From assembly GCF_042432445.1 (NCBI RefSeq), contig NZ_JBHLXE010000070.1:40605-104604 (forward strand): a DNA stretch of 64,000 nucleotides, given 5' to 3'. This DNA is from Thorsellia kenyensis (GTDB lineage Bacteria > Pseudomonadota > Gammaproteobacteria > Enterobacterales > Thorselliaceae). This document shows positions 1-7,568 of this stretch, in pieces. The notes under the pieces are model-generated. The model did not search any database and was not told the origin of the DNA. It worked only from the letters and a program-made list of their open reading frames with translations. The stretch's first letter is position 1, and every line of letters begins with the position of its first letter. The position numbers and the translations under genes are program-made.

Positions 1-517
1 CCTCTTGACTTCGCCTGATAACAGATGCTTTATTGGAAACCAACGCTGATAATTTCTCCGATGCTTTATTAGAACGGTACTCTTGAATAAAACGTAAAAA
101 ACCACTTATACCGACCATAGTCAAGATAACCAAGATACTGAATAAACTTTGTTCTTCTGGACTTGCAAATTTTACGTCGGTGAAATAGCTTATGGTAGCA
201 AGAATCAATAGTACGTAGATAAATGGATTATTGAATGCTTTAAAAAACTGAACTAAGAGAAAAGGTGCTGAGTCTGATTTAATGGTATTAGGGCCATAAA
301 TAGCTAATCTTGCTGAAGCATCCTCTTTTGTCAGTCCTTTAGGATTTGATTGAAAGAGTTCAAACAGTTTATTAAGTGGAGGATATGCCCACTGTGTTAC
401 CTTTTCTTCTAATGAAGATTTGCCTGTAGTTGAATCAATAGGCTGGGAAGTTTTTTGAATTAATTTAAGATATTTATTAGATACTTTAATTTTATCTATT
501 TTTTTTGGATAAGTCAT
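1..517 (-). CDS. mgtA: Magnesium-transporting P-type ATPase, N-terminal part (cut by window edge)
   Basis: This is the first 172 codons of a P-type ATPase; the rest lies beyond the left edge. The translation has a cation-ATPase N-terminal domain (about residues 50-85, with NPKGLTKEDASARL and YGPNTI), then the start of the membrane domain, ending in FLRFIQEYRSNKASEKLSALV, which resembles MgtA/MgtB type IIIB ATPases closely. Family role: ATP-driven Mg2+ uptake across the inner membrane. The ATG at 517 has a GGAG Shine-Dalgarno 6-7 bases upstream. A short leader ORF with an acidic-proline start lies 46 bases upstream, as expected for Mg2+-controlled mgtA. MgtA and MgtB cannot be told apart from this fragment. 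Confidence 0.88.
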   Translation of the reverse strand, partial: MTYPKKIDKIKVSNKYLKLIQKTSQPIDSTTGKSSLEEKVTQWAYPPLNKLFELFQSNPKGLTKEDASARLAIYGPNTIKSDSAPFLLVQFFKAFNNPFIYVLLILATISYFTDVKFASPEEQSLFSILVILTMVGISGFLRFIQEYRSNKASEKLSALVSNKASVIRRSQE

Positions 518-533
518 AAGATACTCCAATGGT

Positions 534-547
534 TATGCATATGCATA
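534..547 (-). promoter_or_regulatory. Palindrome TATGCATATGCATA between leader ORF and mgtA
   Basis: A perfect 14-base palindrome lies a few bases upstream of the mgtA Shine-Dalgarno (524-527). Its core GCATATGC recurs at 592-599 inside the end of the leader ORF, over the codons for Phe-Ala-Tyr-Ala. Because both copies are self-complementary, they could pair with each other or fold alone, giving alternative RNA structures that depend on ribosome position. The repeats are visible; the switch is inferred. Confidence 0.4.
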
Positions 548-563
548 TTCATTGAGTATTTAT

Positions 564-710
564 CTATTTAAAGAGAGTCCTCAAAAAATAAGCATATGCA
601 AATGGCTTAACTAAATAGCAAGCTAAATCTAAATAACTGTTTTGCCAGCACAGCGTTACTAGCAATTTAATGTATTTATTTAGTAAAATTTCGCTCGGAT
701 CGTCGTCCAT
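564..710 (-). CDS. Putative MgtL-like leader peptide of the Mg2+ transporter gene
   Basis: This is a 48-codon ORF on the mgtA strand, too short for routine calling. Its ATG (708-710) is preceded by AAAGGA at good spacing, and its TAG (564-566) lies 46 bases before the mgtA start. The peptide begins M-D-D-D-P-S-E and continues with a hydrophobic body rich in Leu, Tyr and Phe. In enterobacteria the MgtL leader peptide carries acidic-proline codons near its start that destabilise translating ribosomes at low Mg2+ and so raise mgtA transcription. The D-D-D-P start matches that design, although the rest is unlike enterobacterial MgtL. The function is inferred from position, SD and motif. Confidence 0.6.
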   Translation of the reverse strand: MDDDPSEILLNKYIKLLVTLCWQNSYLDLACYLVKPFAYAYFLRTLFK

Positions 711-1262
711 TAGTTTTCCTTTAAATGAATAAAAAATTGTTTATAAAACAACGTGAAATTGAAGAAACACAACAAAGTGCCTTCACCCAGTCCATTAATT
801 GAGATAAATGACGCTAGGCTCCATTCAGTTTAGCTGCAAAATCGAGTCATTAAAATAATGAGCGCAACAAAATAATGACCACAAAAACTTAACTGTTATT
901 GCTTGATTAGAATAACTGAACCCCTTAACGTTACTACTACTTATTAAGTTCTGCAAATTTAAAATGTGAAAAAAACTCATCGAAGAATCAAAAAAGTGAC
1001 TCGTTTAATAAAAATTTCTTTTATTCTACTTAAACATGAAATTTAGTAAGAACAGTAACATACCTTTTTTATATTAACTAACTTTAAGAAACTCGACAAA
1101 GCTTGACTATAATAAATAATTAACCTTATTTACATATTAATACATATAGATGCACTCAATTAAACTTTTACAGCCTGGCAAGGATTTATATTGATTAAAG
1201 TAGAAAAGTCACTCTATTTGATGAAAAAAAAATCAATTAAATACAGCAATTAAAAATTATTG
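711..1262. other. Intergenic region upstream of the mgtA leader
   Basis: About 550 bases of AT-rich DNA without a convincing ORF. Its left end should hold the promoter of the mgtA transcript: on the minus strand a TATAAA-like -10 lies in TTTTATAAAC near 735-745. I did not find two well-spaced GTTTA half-sites of a PhoP box. The remainder shows nothing I can name. Confidence 0.4.
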
Positions 1263-1291
1263 TTGACGAAAAGCAAAAATATCATTACTAT
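1263..1291 (+). promoter_or_regulatory. Candidate sigma70 promoter of tRNA-Asp
   Basis: The -35 hexamer TTGACG (1263-1268, 5 of 6 matches) is followed by a 17-base spacer and TACTAT (1286-1291, 4 of 6 matches), with the tRNA starting 26 bases further on. Spacing and position fit a promoter for this single-gene tRNA unit. Confidence 0.55.
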
Positions 1292-1317
1292 TTGCAGGTC
1301 TTCAAGAGATGATAAGT

Positions 1318-1394
1318 GGAGCGGTAGTTCAGTTGGTTAGAATACCTGCCTGTCACGCAGGGGGTCGCGGGTTCGAGTCCCGTCCGTTCCGCCA
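1318..1394 (+). tRNA. tRNA-Asp (anticodon GTC)
   Basis: A 77-nucleotide cloverleaf with acceptor stem GGAGCGG/CCGTTCC, D-arm AGTTCAG, anticodon GTC at 1352-1354, T-arm GGGTTCGAGTCCC and an encoded CCA. It is nearly identical to E. coli tRNA-Asp. GATAAGTGG upstream (1311-1319) is exactly complementary to CCACTTATC (1392-1400), so the acceptor end is embedded in a longer inverted repeat. No Rho-independent terminator follows directly. Confidence 0.98.
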
Positions 1395-1506
1395 CTTATC
1401 CTAATAAATAATTGCAACTTCATTTTTTTAACATAATCCCATCACTCATTATCATTTAATAATACCTATTTCAGAATATTTTCCTGACATTTAAATTAAC
1501 TCGTAA

Positions 1507-2055
1507 TTAAAGCCATTTTTCTAATATTTTTTTTACATACTCATTTTCTAAACGATGACCTGCCCCTTCAACAATATGCAATGGTATGTCTAGATAACTT
1601 GCTATTTCTTTCATTTGATCATTTGGACATTGCCAATCCTGAGATCCTAGATGTATCTCAAATCTCTTTGGGAGTGGAAATTGGCCTTCTTTAACACAAT
1701 TTTTTATGCGATCACTTTGAGGGGGAATAAATATTTTACCTAACTGAGAATGTGTCGCCTTTCCAACAATAGGTGAAAGAAGTAAGACTTTACCTCTGAA
1801 GGCTGGGAGGCCTATTTGTGCTTGCAAATATAAATATGCGCCAAAAGAAATGGCAATCAGTTTAGCCTCTGGTGAGTTTATCCTTACCAGATCAGCTTGA
1901 ATGATATCTATCTGTTGCGGATAAAATAATTTACCAAAATCATCAACAAGTGCTCGTCCTTCTACATTAAATCCTCGTCTCAGTAATTCAGCCCCTAAGC
2001 CTTCATCTAGTGCACGGCCTCTTCCGGGTAAAAGATAAATTTTTTCTGGCTTCAT
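1507..2055 (-). CDS. Small alpha/beta hydrolase family protein
   Basis: This 182-residue protein has a compact alpha/beta hydrolase layout. An N-terminal strand (IYLLPGRGR) is followed by a nucleophile elbow ISFGAY with Ser70, a likely acid Asp in GSQDWQCP, and a C-terminal His in GAGHRL. The elbow is I-S-F-G rather than classical G-x-S-x-G. The ATG at 2055 is preceded by AGGA. The gene follows the terminator of the upstream aeRF1-like gene, so it is probably transcribed separately. The substrate is unknown; an esterase or thioesterase would be plausible. Confidence 0.75.
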   Translation of the reverse strand: MKPEKIYLLPGRGRALDEGLGAELLRRGFNVEGRALVDDFGKLFYPQQIDIIQADLVRINSPEAKLIAISFGAYLYLQAQIGLPAFRGKVLLLSPIVGKATHSQLGKIFIPPQSDRIKNCVKEGQFPLPKRFEIHLGSQDWQCPNDQMKEIASYLDIPLHIVEGAGHRLENEYVKKILEKWL

Positions 2056-2069
2056 TATTCAATTCCTTA

Positions 2070-2101
2070 AAATAAAAAACCCAGCGTAAAAACACTGGGC
2101 T
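2070..2101 (-). terminator. Rho-independent terminator after the aeRF1-like gene
   Basis: On the minus strand AGCCCAGTG and CGCTGGGTT form a 9-bp stem (two G-U pairs) around TTTTTA, followed by a run of T residues broken by one A. It lies 45 bases past the end of the gene at 2147-3253. Confidence 0.8.
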
Positions 2102-2146
2102 CATCAGTATAACTCATTTTAATCACTTATCGTAAGCGATTAGTGG

Positions 2147-3253
2147 TTATAGTGCGTAACGAAGAACAGCCACCACACTATTAGCACCTTGTGGTAAATC
2201 TTCCTTACGGACAGCAACAACTTTAGCCCCAGTTTCTAGAGCACGTTTAGTGATTTCATCAATAACATCACCTTTTTCAGCACTTGAAGCATCATATGTA
2301 GTTACTTTTCCTTCAGCACAGATTCTACCAGGAATAGAAGCATCAATATCTACAAGTAATGTATCCACTGCACCAAAAGTCACTTTGCGAGCAATATCAG
2401 ATAGATCAAAAGCAGTACGATTTTGGTTTTGACGTTCAGCCACAAGAGCTAATGCCGCATCTAATTGAGCTTTATGATGAAGAGCTAAAACAGGACGCGC
2501 TAACTCAACTAACTCAGCTACGGATGTGTTATCTGCACTTAAATTAACGTGAGTTTGAATCAAGTTAGGTAAATTACAGTGCTTTTTGAATAACGCGGCA
2601 ATATGATCTGTTGCAACTAAAATCAAAGGTTGGTTATTTTGTAGATAATAAGGACGTAATACTTGATTAATATAACGCACATATTGTGTTAATCGCGCAC
2701 TTTCTTTATGCATAGCAACTTGTCCCATACCATCAGGGTTAGCTAAAAGAGCATGCATTCCTTTTGATGGTAGTTCAGCAATATTTTCCTCTACTGCTTG
2801 GCCATTCTCAAAAAATTCAATAAGACGAACACTGTTTTCAGTTAACACTAAGATATCAGCAGAATGGGAGAAAGTTAATGAACGTAGTAGCGGTTTGATA
2901 TAAAAAGTACTAGATACTTCCACACGAGAAGTTATCTCATTTGGTAAACGGTAAGTAACTAATTTATCCGCAGTAACAAAAACAGCAAGAGCACTTGAGT
3001 GTAGACGCCAAAATGAATCATCTGCAAGAAGATCGTCTAATTGTTCAGTAATTGCAGCTAAACGGCGTTTATCTAAATTTATCGCTTCTAATTTTTGTAC
3101 CGCAGTCTTAACTAGGTTTGATAATTCCACTTTACTTGAATGAAGTTCTTCTCTTAAAGGTGATGTTTTAAGAAAGATACTCACACATGCATCTGCATTC
3201 TCATTCGCTAACTGACTAATTTCTGACACACAAGGTAAATCAATATGTAACAT
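2147..3253 (-). CDS. Bacterial archaeo-eukaryotic release factor (aeRF1) family protein, Balon/baeRF type
   Basis: This 368-residue protein has the layout of bacterial homologues of archaeal/eukaryotic eRF1 and Pelota. It has an N-terminal half starting near LPCVSEISQL, a middle region, and a C-terminal eRF1-domain-3-like section with VDTLLVDIDA and ending TGAKVVAVRKEDLPQGAN...AVLRY. One such protein, Balon, is a ribosome hibernation factor binding the A site; others in the baeRF group are uncharacterised. Here a role on idle or stalled ribosomes is inference. I place the start at the ATG at 3253 because GGAGAAG sits 6 bases upstream; a longer reading from TTG at 3265 would put that SD inside the coding sequence. 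A strong terminator follows. Confidence 0.7.
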   Translation of the reverse strand: MLHIDLPCVSEISQLANENADACVSIFLKTSPLREELHSSKVELSNLVKTAVQKLEAINLDKRRLAAITEQLDDLLADDSFWRLHSSALAVFVTADKLVTYRLPNEITSRVEVSSTFYIKPLLRSLTFSHSADILVLTENSVRLIEFFENGQAVEENIAELPSKGMHALLANPDGMGQVAMHKESARLTQYVRYINQVLRPYYLQNNQPLILVATDHIAALFKKHCNLPNLIQTHVNLSADNTSVAELVELARPVLALHHKAQLDAALALVAERQNQNRTAFDLSDIARKVTFGAVDTLLVDIDASIPGRICAEGKVTTYDASSAEKGDVIDEITKRALETGAKVVAVRKEDLPQGANSVVAVLRYAL

Positions 3254-3745
3254 GTTCTTCTCCAAATAAAATAAAATAACGCTATTAAAAACTTATTGTG
3301 GCTATTCGGCCTATTCACTACCATATATTTATAATGCAAGGATATTTAAAGAGAGAAATTATCTCAGCGCACCTAAATTCACTTTTGGTTTAAACATCAA
3401 TAAAACTGTCATCCTGAGCATTTAGCATGAAATTAGAAATTTTGGTAATTAAGGCGAATACTTTGTATTATGCTATGATAGCACTATTGTAAAAATAGTT
3501 ATCAATATAATTTACATAAAATAACACCATGACTATTATCACATCAATTTGAATGAGTATCAAATATAAATGATGAAATAAAAGGCATTTTGAAGAAGAA
3601 AAGTTCATTTTTTAGGTAATATTTTGTTACGCAATTAACAGAGAGGGAATAAGGAATTAAATAACAACGTGTGGATGTGAGCGCAGCAACGGGCAGGAAA
3701 ATCGAATTGAAGCAATGAATCGTTAATTAACAGAAAAAAATCAAA
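3254..3745. other. Intergenic region, nothing recognised
   Basis: About 490 bases between the aeRF1-like gene and the terminator of the DJ-1-like gene. It should carry the aeRF1-like promoter near its left end. A somewhat more GC-rich patch (about 3670-3720) has no ORF or structure I can identify. Confidence 0.4.
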
Positions 3746-3783
3746 CCAAAAAAGGTACCCTCAATCCTCATTGAAAGTACCTT
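3746..3783 (-). terminator. Rho-independent terminator after the DJ-1/PfpI gene
   Basis: AAGGTAC (3752-3758) pairs with GTACCTT (3777-3783); inside that, a two-base mismatch and then CTCAA/TTGA-type pairing extend the hairpin. On the minus strand the stem is followed by TTTTTTGGTTTGATTTTTTT. Confidence 0.7.
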
Positions 3784-3816
3784 GAATAGAAGAAATAAAT
3801 GAATCAATATGCTTGT

Positions 3817-4491
3817 CTATTTCGTTAGTAACTTAATAAATGCCTCAGCTGTTGCTTCTGAAGATGCTGGATTTTGGCCAGTCACTAGTAAAGGGTTTAT
3901 TGCAACATGACTTTGCCAGTTAGCAGCTCTTGTATATATACCGCCATGACCCTTTAACATATCTTCTACTAGAAATGGAACTATATTTGTTAATTTAACG
4001 GCTTCTTCTTCCTCATTTGAAAAGCCAGTAACATTTTTTCCTGCAACAATAGGTTCACCAGAAGGTGTTTTCGGATTTTTTAACACTGCAGGACCATGGC
4101 AAACTGCGCCTATTGGCTTGGATTGAGCATAAAAAGATTCAATTAAATGAATTGAATTTTTATCTTCTGATAGATCCCATAAAGGCCCGTGACCACCTGG
4201 GTAAAAAATAGCATCATAATCGTCAGCCTTAAGCTGACTTAATACATGAGTATTTGCTAATGCCTCTTGCAGTGATTTATCTTCATTATAACGTAAAGTA
4301 GATGCGCTATTATCTGCCATGCTGCCAGGATCTATCGGAGGTAAACCTCCCTTAGGTGAAGCCAAAGTGATTGTTGCACCGGCATCTTTAAAAACATAGT
4401 AGGGAGAGGTAAACTCTTCTAACCAGAAACCTGTTTTAATGTCCGTATTGCCTAATTGATCATGTGAGGTTAAAACCATAAGAATATTCAT
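3817..4491 (-). CDS. DJ-1/PfpI family protein, Hsp31-like glyoxalase III candidate
   Basis: This 224-residue protein belongs to the class I glutamine amidotransferase-like DJ-1/PfpI superfamily. It has the nucleophile elbow GAVCHGPA with Cys131-His132, and an upstream acidic residue (Glu25 in WLEE) at the position used by Hsp31-type enzymes. Hsp31-like members convert methylglyoxal to lactate without cofactor and act as protective chaperones; that activity is inferred here. The ATG at 4491 has GGAG 8 bases upstream and a terminator follows the stop. The gene is divergent from the SDR gene at 4996. Confidence 0.85.
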   Translation of the reverse strand: MNILMVLTSHDQLGNTDIKTGFWLEEFTSPYYVFKDAGATITLASPKGGLPPIDPGSMADNSASTLRYNEDKSLQEALANTHVLSQLKADDYDAIFYPGGHGPLWDLSEDKNSIHLIESFYAQSKPIGAVCHGPAVLKNPKTPSGEPIVAGKNVTGFSNEEEEAVKLTNIVPFLVEDMLKGHGGIYTRAANWQSHVAINPLLVTGQNPASSEATAEAFIKLLTK

Positions 4492-4915
4492 AAAATAGCT
4501 CCAATATAATTTAGAAAGTAGAAAAACGACAATAATTGTTACTGCAAATTCAAAAAAACAGATTCATTATAGGGTAAAGAAAAAAGTAAAATATAGCTAA
4601 ATTTCTTTATCAGCTTTATGTCTATAAATTTTAAAGTGTACAGAACAAGTTATAACCTGAATAATGCTTTGTTTTTTGAACTGATGAAAATATAATACCT
4701 CAACAAGCATTATTCTAAAAATACTAATTTATTATATCTGATATAAATATTTTGAATATCAAATTTAATAATTTCGAAGTGCTCTGTTTGCTCAAGAGAT
4801 TTTGTTGCTTATAACAAATAATGCGCTTTTCTTGTTATTGAGCAAAGGTGATAATATTAATAACGTATTCACTAGATTTGTGCTTTTAAAAAAATAGAGA
4901 AAGCATACGTTTCAA
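4492..4915. other. Divergent promoter region between DJ-1-like and SDR genes
   Basis: A very AT-rich stretch of about 420 bases with no ORF. It must hold the promoter of the leftward DJ-1-like gene; no operator is obvious apart from the palindrome at its right end. Confidence 0.4.
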
Positions 4916-4939
4916 TACCTTAATTAAGGTACTATAAAA
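4916..4939 (+). promoter_or_regulatory. 16-bp perfect palindrome overlapping a putative promoter of the SDR gene
   Basis: TACCTTAATTAAGGTA (4916-4931) is a perfect palindrome running into ACTATAAAA, a -10-like sequence about 60 bases before the SDR start. This looks like an operator for a dimeric repressor (MarR, TetR or HxlR type). No regulator gene lies next to it, so the regulator is unknown. Confidence 0.45.
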
Positions 4940-4995
4940 AAAGAACACTATCCTTTAATACTTCATTTAACTTTAAAGAATCATTAGGAAAAAAT

Positions 4996-5775
4996 ATGTC
5001 GCTACCTTATCCAAATAAAGAAATAGAACATCTCGCAATAGTCACCGGTGCTTCAAAAGGCTTAGGCTATTCAATGACCAAAGTCCTTTTAAGTGAAAAT
5101 GTATTTGTTGTCACTATTGCCAGATCTGATAACATCCTAGACGAAAATGATCTTCTTACAGAAAAAAATACACATCATTTTTCGGCTGATTTATCTTGTA
5201 CTGAATCAACAACCTCACTGTTAGAAAAATTAACTAATTTTATTGACGGACTAGACGCACTCAAAAGTATTACACTCATTAACAATGCAGGCACTGTCGC
5301 GCCCATGGGACTGTTCGATAGCACCCTAAATGACTATACTTTTAGCGAGGCATTCGAGTTAAATGTTGTGTCCGCTATGCGCTTATGTAAATGGTTAATC
5401 GAAAGAAAAGATATATCAGATGAAAATAAAAAAATATTAAATATCTCATCTGGAGCGGGTAGAAAAGGTGTTCCTGGCTGGGGAGTTTACTGCGCGACGA
5501 AAGCGGCGTTAGATAGATTTAGTGAAGTCATTGCATTAGAACGGCCCAAGATATTGGTTTCCTCGCTTGCGCCAGGTGTAATTGATACACAGATGCAACA
5601 AACCATAAGAGCGACACCTAAAGAAAATTTTCCTACCTTAGATAGATTTACTGAATTGCATGCAAGTGGAAATTTATCTCATCCTGATAAAACCGCCAAA
5701 AAAATCATTAACTTCCTAGCTAATAAAGACTTTGGAGCAACAGTTATTGACGACATCAGACTGCATGATGTTTAA
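4996..5775 (+). CDS. SDR family NAD(P)-dependent oxidoreductase
   Basis: A 259-residue classical short-chain dehydrogenase. Cofactor motif TGASKGLG (17-24), NNAG (96-99), catalytic Ser151/152, and YCATK (Tyr165, Lys169) are all present. SSGAGRKGVPGWGVYCATKAAL and the LAPGVIDT tail resemble the benzil or sepiapterin reductase-like subgroup. AGGA precedes the ATG. The gene stands alone behind the palindrome at 4916. The substrate cannot be deduced. Confidence 0.85.
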   Translation: MSLPYPNKEIEHLAIVTGASKGLGYSMTKVLLSENVFVVTIARSDNILDENDLLTEKNTHHFSADLSCTESTTSLLEKLTNFIDGLDALKSITLINNAGTVAPMGLFDSTLNDYTFSEAFELNVVSAMRLCKWLIERKDISDENKKILNISSGAGRKGVPGWGVYCATKAALDRFSEVIALERPKILVSSLAPGVIDTQMQQTIRATPKENFPTLDRFTELHASGNLSHPDKTAKKIINFLANKDFGATVIDDIRLHDV

Positions 5776-5922
5776 AAGGATGAAATCAAATGAACAATTT
5801 ATCGAGAAATAAAAAATAACTCCCCCCTGACCATTAAAATATAAATAAGCTCAAAGGGATATGTCTAGGTTACATCAATGAGGTATATACTAAAAAACTG
5901 AATATCCCATAAAAGAGATTAG

Positions 5923-6177
5923 TTAAGCCAATCCCTGGATAATAACAAATTTTTCTAGCAATTGCTCTTCTGTCTCTATGTGTTTTGGATCGGTAATAAT
6001 ACAATTATTAATGGGGCAAACAGAGACACAAGTTGGCGTTTCATAATGCCCCTTACATTCCGTACAAAGAGAGGGATTAATCTCATAAATCTCTTCTCCT
6101 AGGCTAATTGCCCCATTAGGGCACTCTGGTTCACACATATCACAATTTGTGCATTTATGAGTAATGAGTAAAGCCAT
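5923..6177 (-). CDS. yfhL: YfhL family 4Fe-4S dicluster ferredoxin
   Basis: An 84-residue ferredoxin with two cysteine clusters, C-T-N-C-D-M-C-E-P-E-C-P at the N terminus and C-T-E-C...C-V-S-V-C-P after it. The length and spacing of YfhL are conserved. It starts 2 bases after the trhP stop, which suggests translational coupling and a shared transcript. The neighbourhood suggests it supplies electrons to TrhP-dependent tRNA hydroxylation; that link is inferred. Confidence 0.93.
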   Translation of the reverse strand: MALLITHKCTNCDMCEPECPNGAISLGEEIYEINPSLCTECKGHYETPTCVSVCPINNCIITDPKHIETEEQLLEKFVIIQGLA

Positions 6178-6179
6178 GC

Positions 6180-7568
6180 TTAGTCCACTTTCTTCATAGG
6201 ATTGCGTGTATCTTGCCCAGGTTTGAAGTTACGCATCAACAAAGCATAATCTAATAAAATATCAGTAGGTATAGGTATATAGACAATATGACTTTGTCCT
6301 TTTGCATCGGTGATCTCTTCGCCTTTTTTATTTTTCATTTGGGTTAAGTCAAAAGTAATGTTTCCCTGAGGAGTCATTAATTCTAAGTTATCACCTACTT
6401 CAAATTTATTTTTAACTTCCACCTCAGCAAATTCACCATCTCTGATGCCCGTGAATTCACCAACAAATTGTTGTTGTTCAGATAACGAATAACCATATTC
6501 ATAAGTCTGGTAACTATCATGTGTATGGCGTCTTAAGAATCCTTCTGTATAACCTCGATGCGCTAAATTCTCAAGTGTTCCCATTAAACTTTCATCAAAC
6601 GGTTTACCTGCAACCGCATCATCTATTGCTTTCCGATAAACTTGAGCTGTTCTGGCACAATAATAAAATGATTTGGTTCTTCCTTCTATTTTTAATGAAT
6701 GCACACCCATTTTAGCTAATCGTTCGACGTGCTGCACTGCCCTTAAATCTTTAGAGTTCATGATGTAAGTACCATGTTCATCTTCAAAAGCAGCCATTTT
6801 TTCATCAGGATTATGAGCTTCGCTAAGCAGCATCACTTCATCCGTTGGTAATCCTTCACCTAATGTAGGTTCGGGCCTCTGTTCCAATACTTCAACTTTT
6901 TGTGGGGTAAAATATTCAACTATTTGCCCAGTTGCAGTATCCTCTTTAGCCGGTTCCACTTGATAAGACCAACGACAAGCATTAGTACAAGTCCCTTGAT
7001 TAGGATCACGTTTATTCATATAACCAGAGAGCAAGCACCGGCCTGAATATGCCATACAAAGTGCGCCATGAACAAAAACTTCTAGCTCCATTTCCGGGCA
7101 ATGGGTTCTAATTTCTTCTATTTCATCAAGGGATAATTCTCTAGACAAAATCACACGACTAATTCCTTGAGAGGCCCAAAACTTCACACTTGCCCAGTTA
7201 ATCGCATTGGCTTGAACAGATAAATGGATGGTCATATCAGGAAAATGATCACGCACCATCATAATTAAACCAGGATCACTCATGATAAGTGCATCAGGTT
7301 TCATCTCAATGATGGGGGCTAAATCTTTAATAAAAGTTTTTAACTTAGCATTGTGAGGACTTATATTACAAACGACGTAAAATTTTTTACCCTGCTCGTG
7401 CGCTTCATTGATCCCAATGGCTAAATTTTCATGATTAAATTCATTATTACGAACACGTAAGCTATAACGTGGCTGACCTGCATAAACTGCGTCTGCTCCA
7501 TAAGCAAAAGCGTAACGCATATTTTTTAAACTACCTGCAGGTGACAAAAGTTCTGGTTTAAAATTCAT
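6180..7568 (-). CDS. trhP: tRNA 5-hydroxyuridine modification protein TrhP (U32 peptidase-like, YegQ)
   Basis: A 462-residue protein nearly collinear with E. coli YegQ/TrhP. It begins MNFKPELLSPAGSLKNM, carries ADAVYAGQPRYSLRVRNNEF, and has the U32 signature EVFVHGALCMAYSGRCLLSG followed by conserved cysteines (GTCTNACRW). TrhP is needed for prephenate-dependent hydroxylation of U34 in tRNA. I chose the ATG at 7568, which matches the E. coli N terminus; the TTG four codons upstream is unlikely. It forms an operon with yfhL. Confidence 0.95.
   Translation of the reverse strand: MNFKPELLSPAGSLKNMRYAFAYGADAVYAGQPRYSLRVRNNEFNHENLAIGINEAHEQGKKFYVVCNISPHNAKLKTFIKDLAPIIEMKPDALIMSDPGLIMMVRDHFPDMTIHLSVQANAINWASVKFWASQGISRVILSRELSLDEIEEIRTHCPEMELEVFVHGALCMAYSGRCLLSGYMNKRDPNQGTCTNACRWSYQVEPAKEDTATGQIVEYFTPQKVEVLEQRPEPTLGEGLPTDEVMLLSEAHNPDEKMAAFEDEHGTYIMNSKDLRAVQHVERLAKMGVHSLKIEGRTKSFYYCARTAQVYRKAIDDAVAGKPFDESLMGTLENLAHRGYTEGFLRRHTHDSYQTYEYGYSLSEQQQFVGEFTGIRDGEFAEVEVKNKFEVGDNLELMTPQGNITFDLTQMKNKKGEEITDAKGQSHIVYIPIPTDILLDYALLMRNFKPGQDTRNPMKKVD

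Noticed and set aside
1318..1394. tRNA-Asp as an active integration site
   Set aside because: No integrase, no 3' tRNA duplicate and no foreign gene block next to it in this window.
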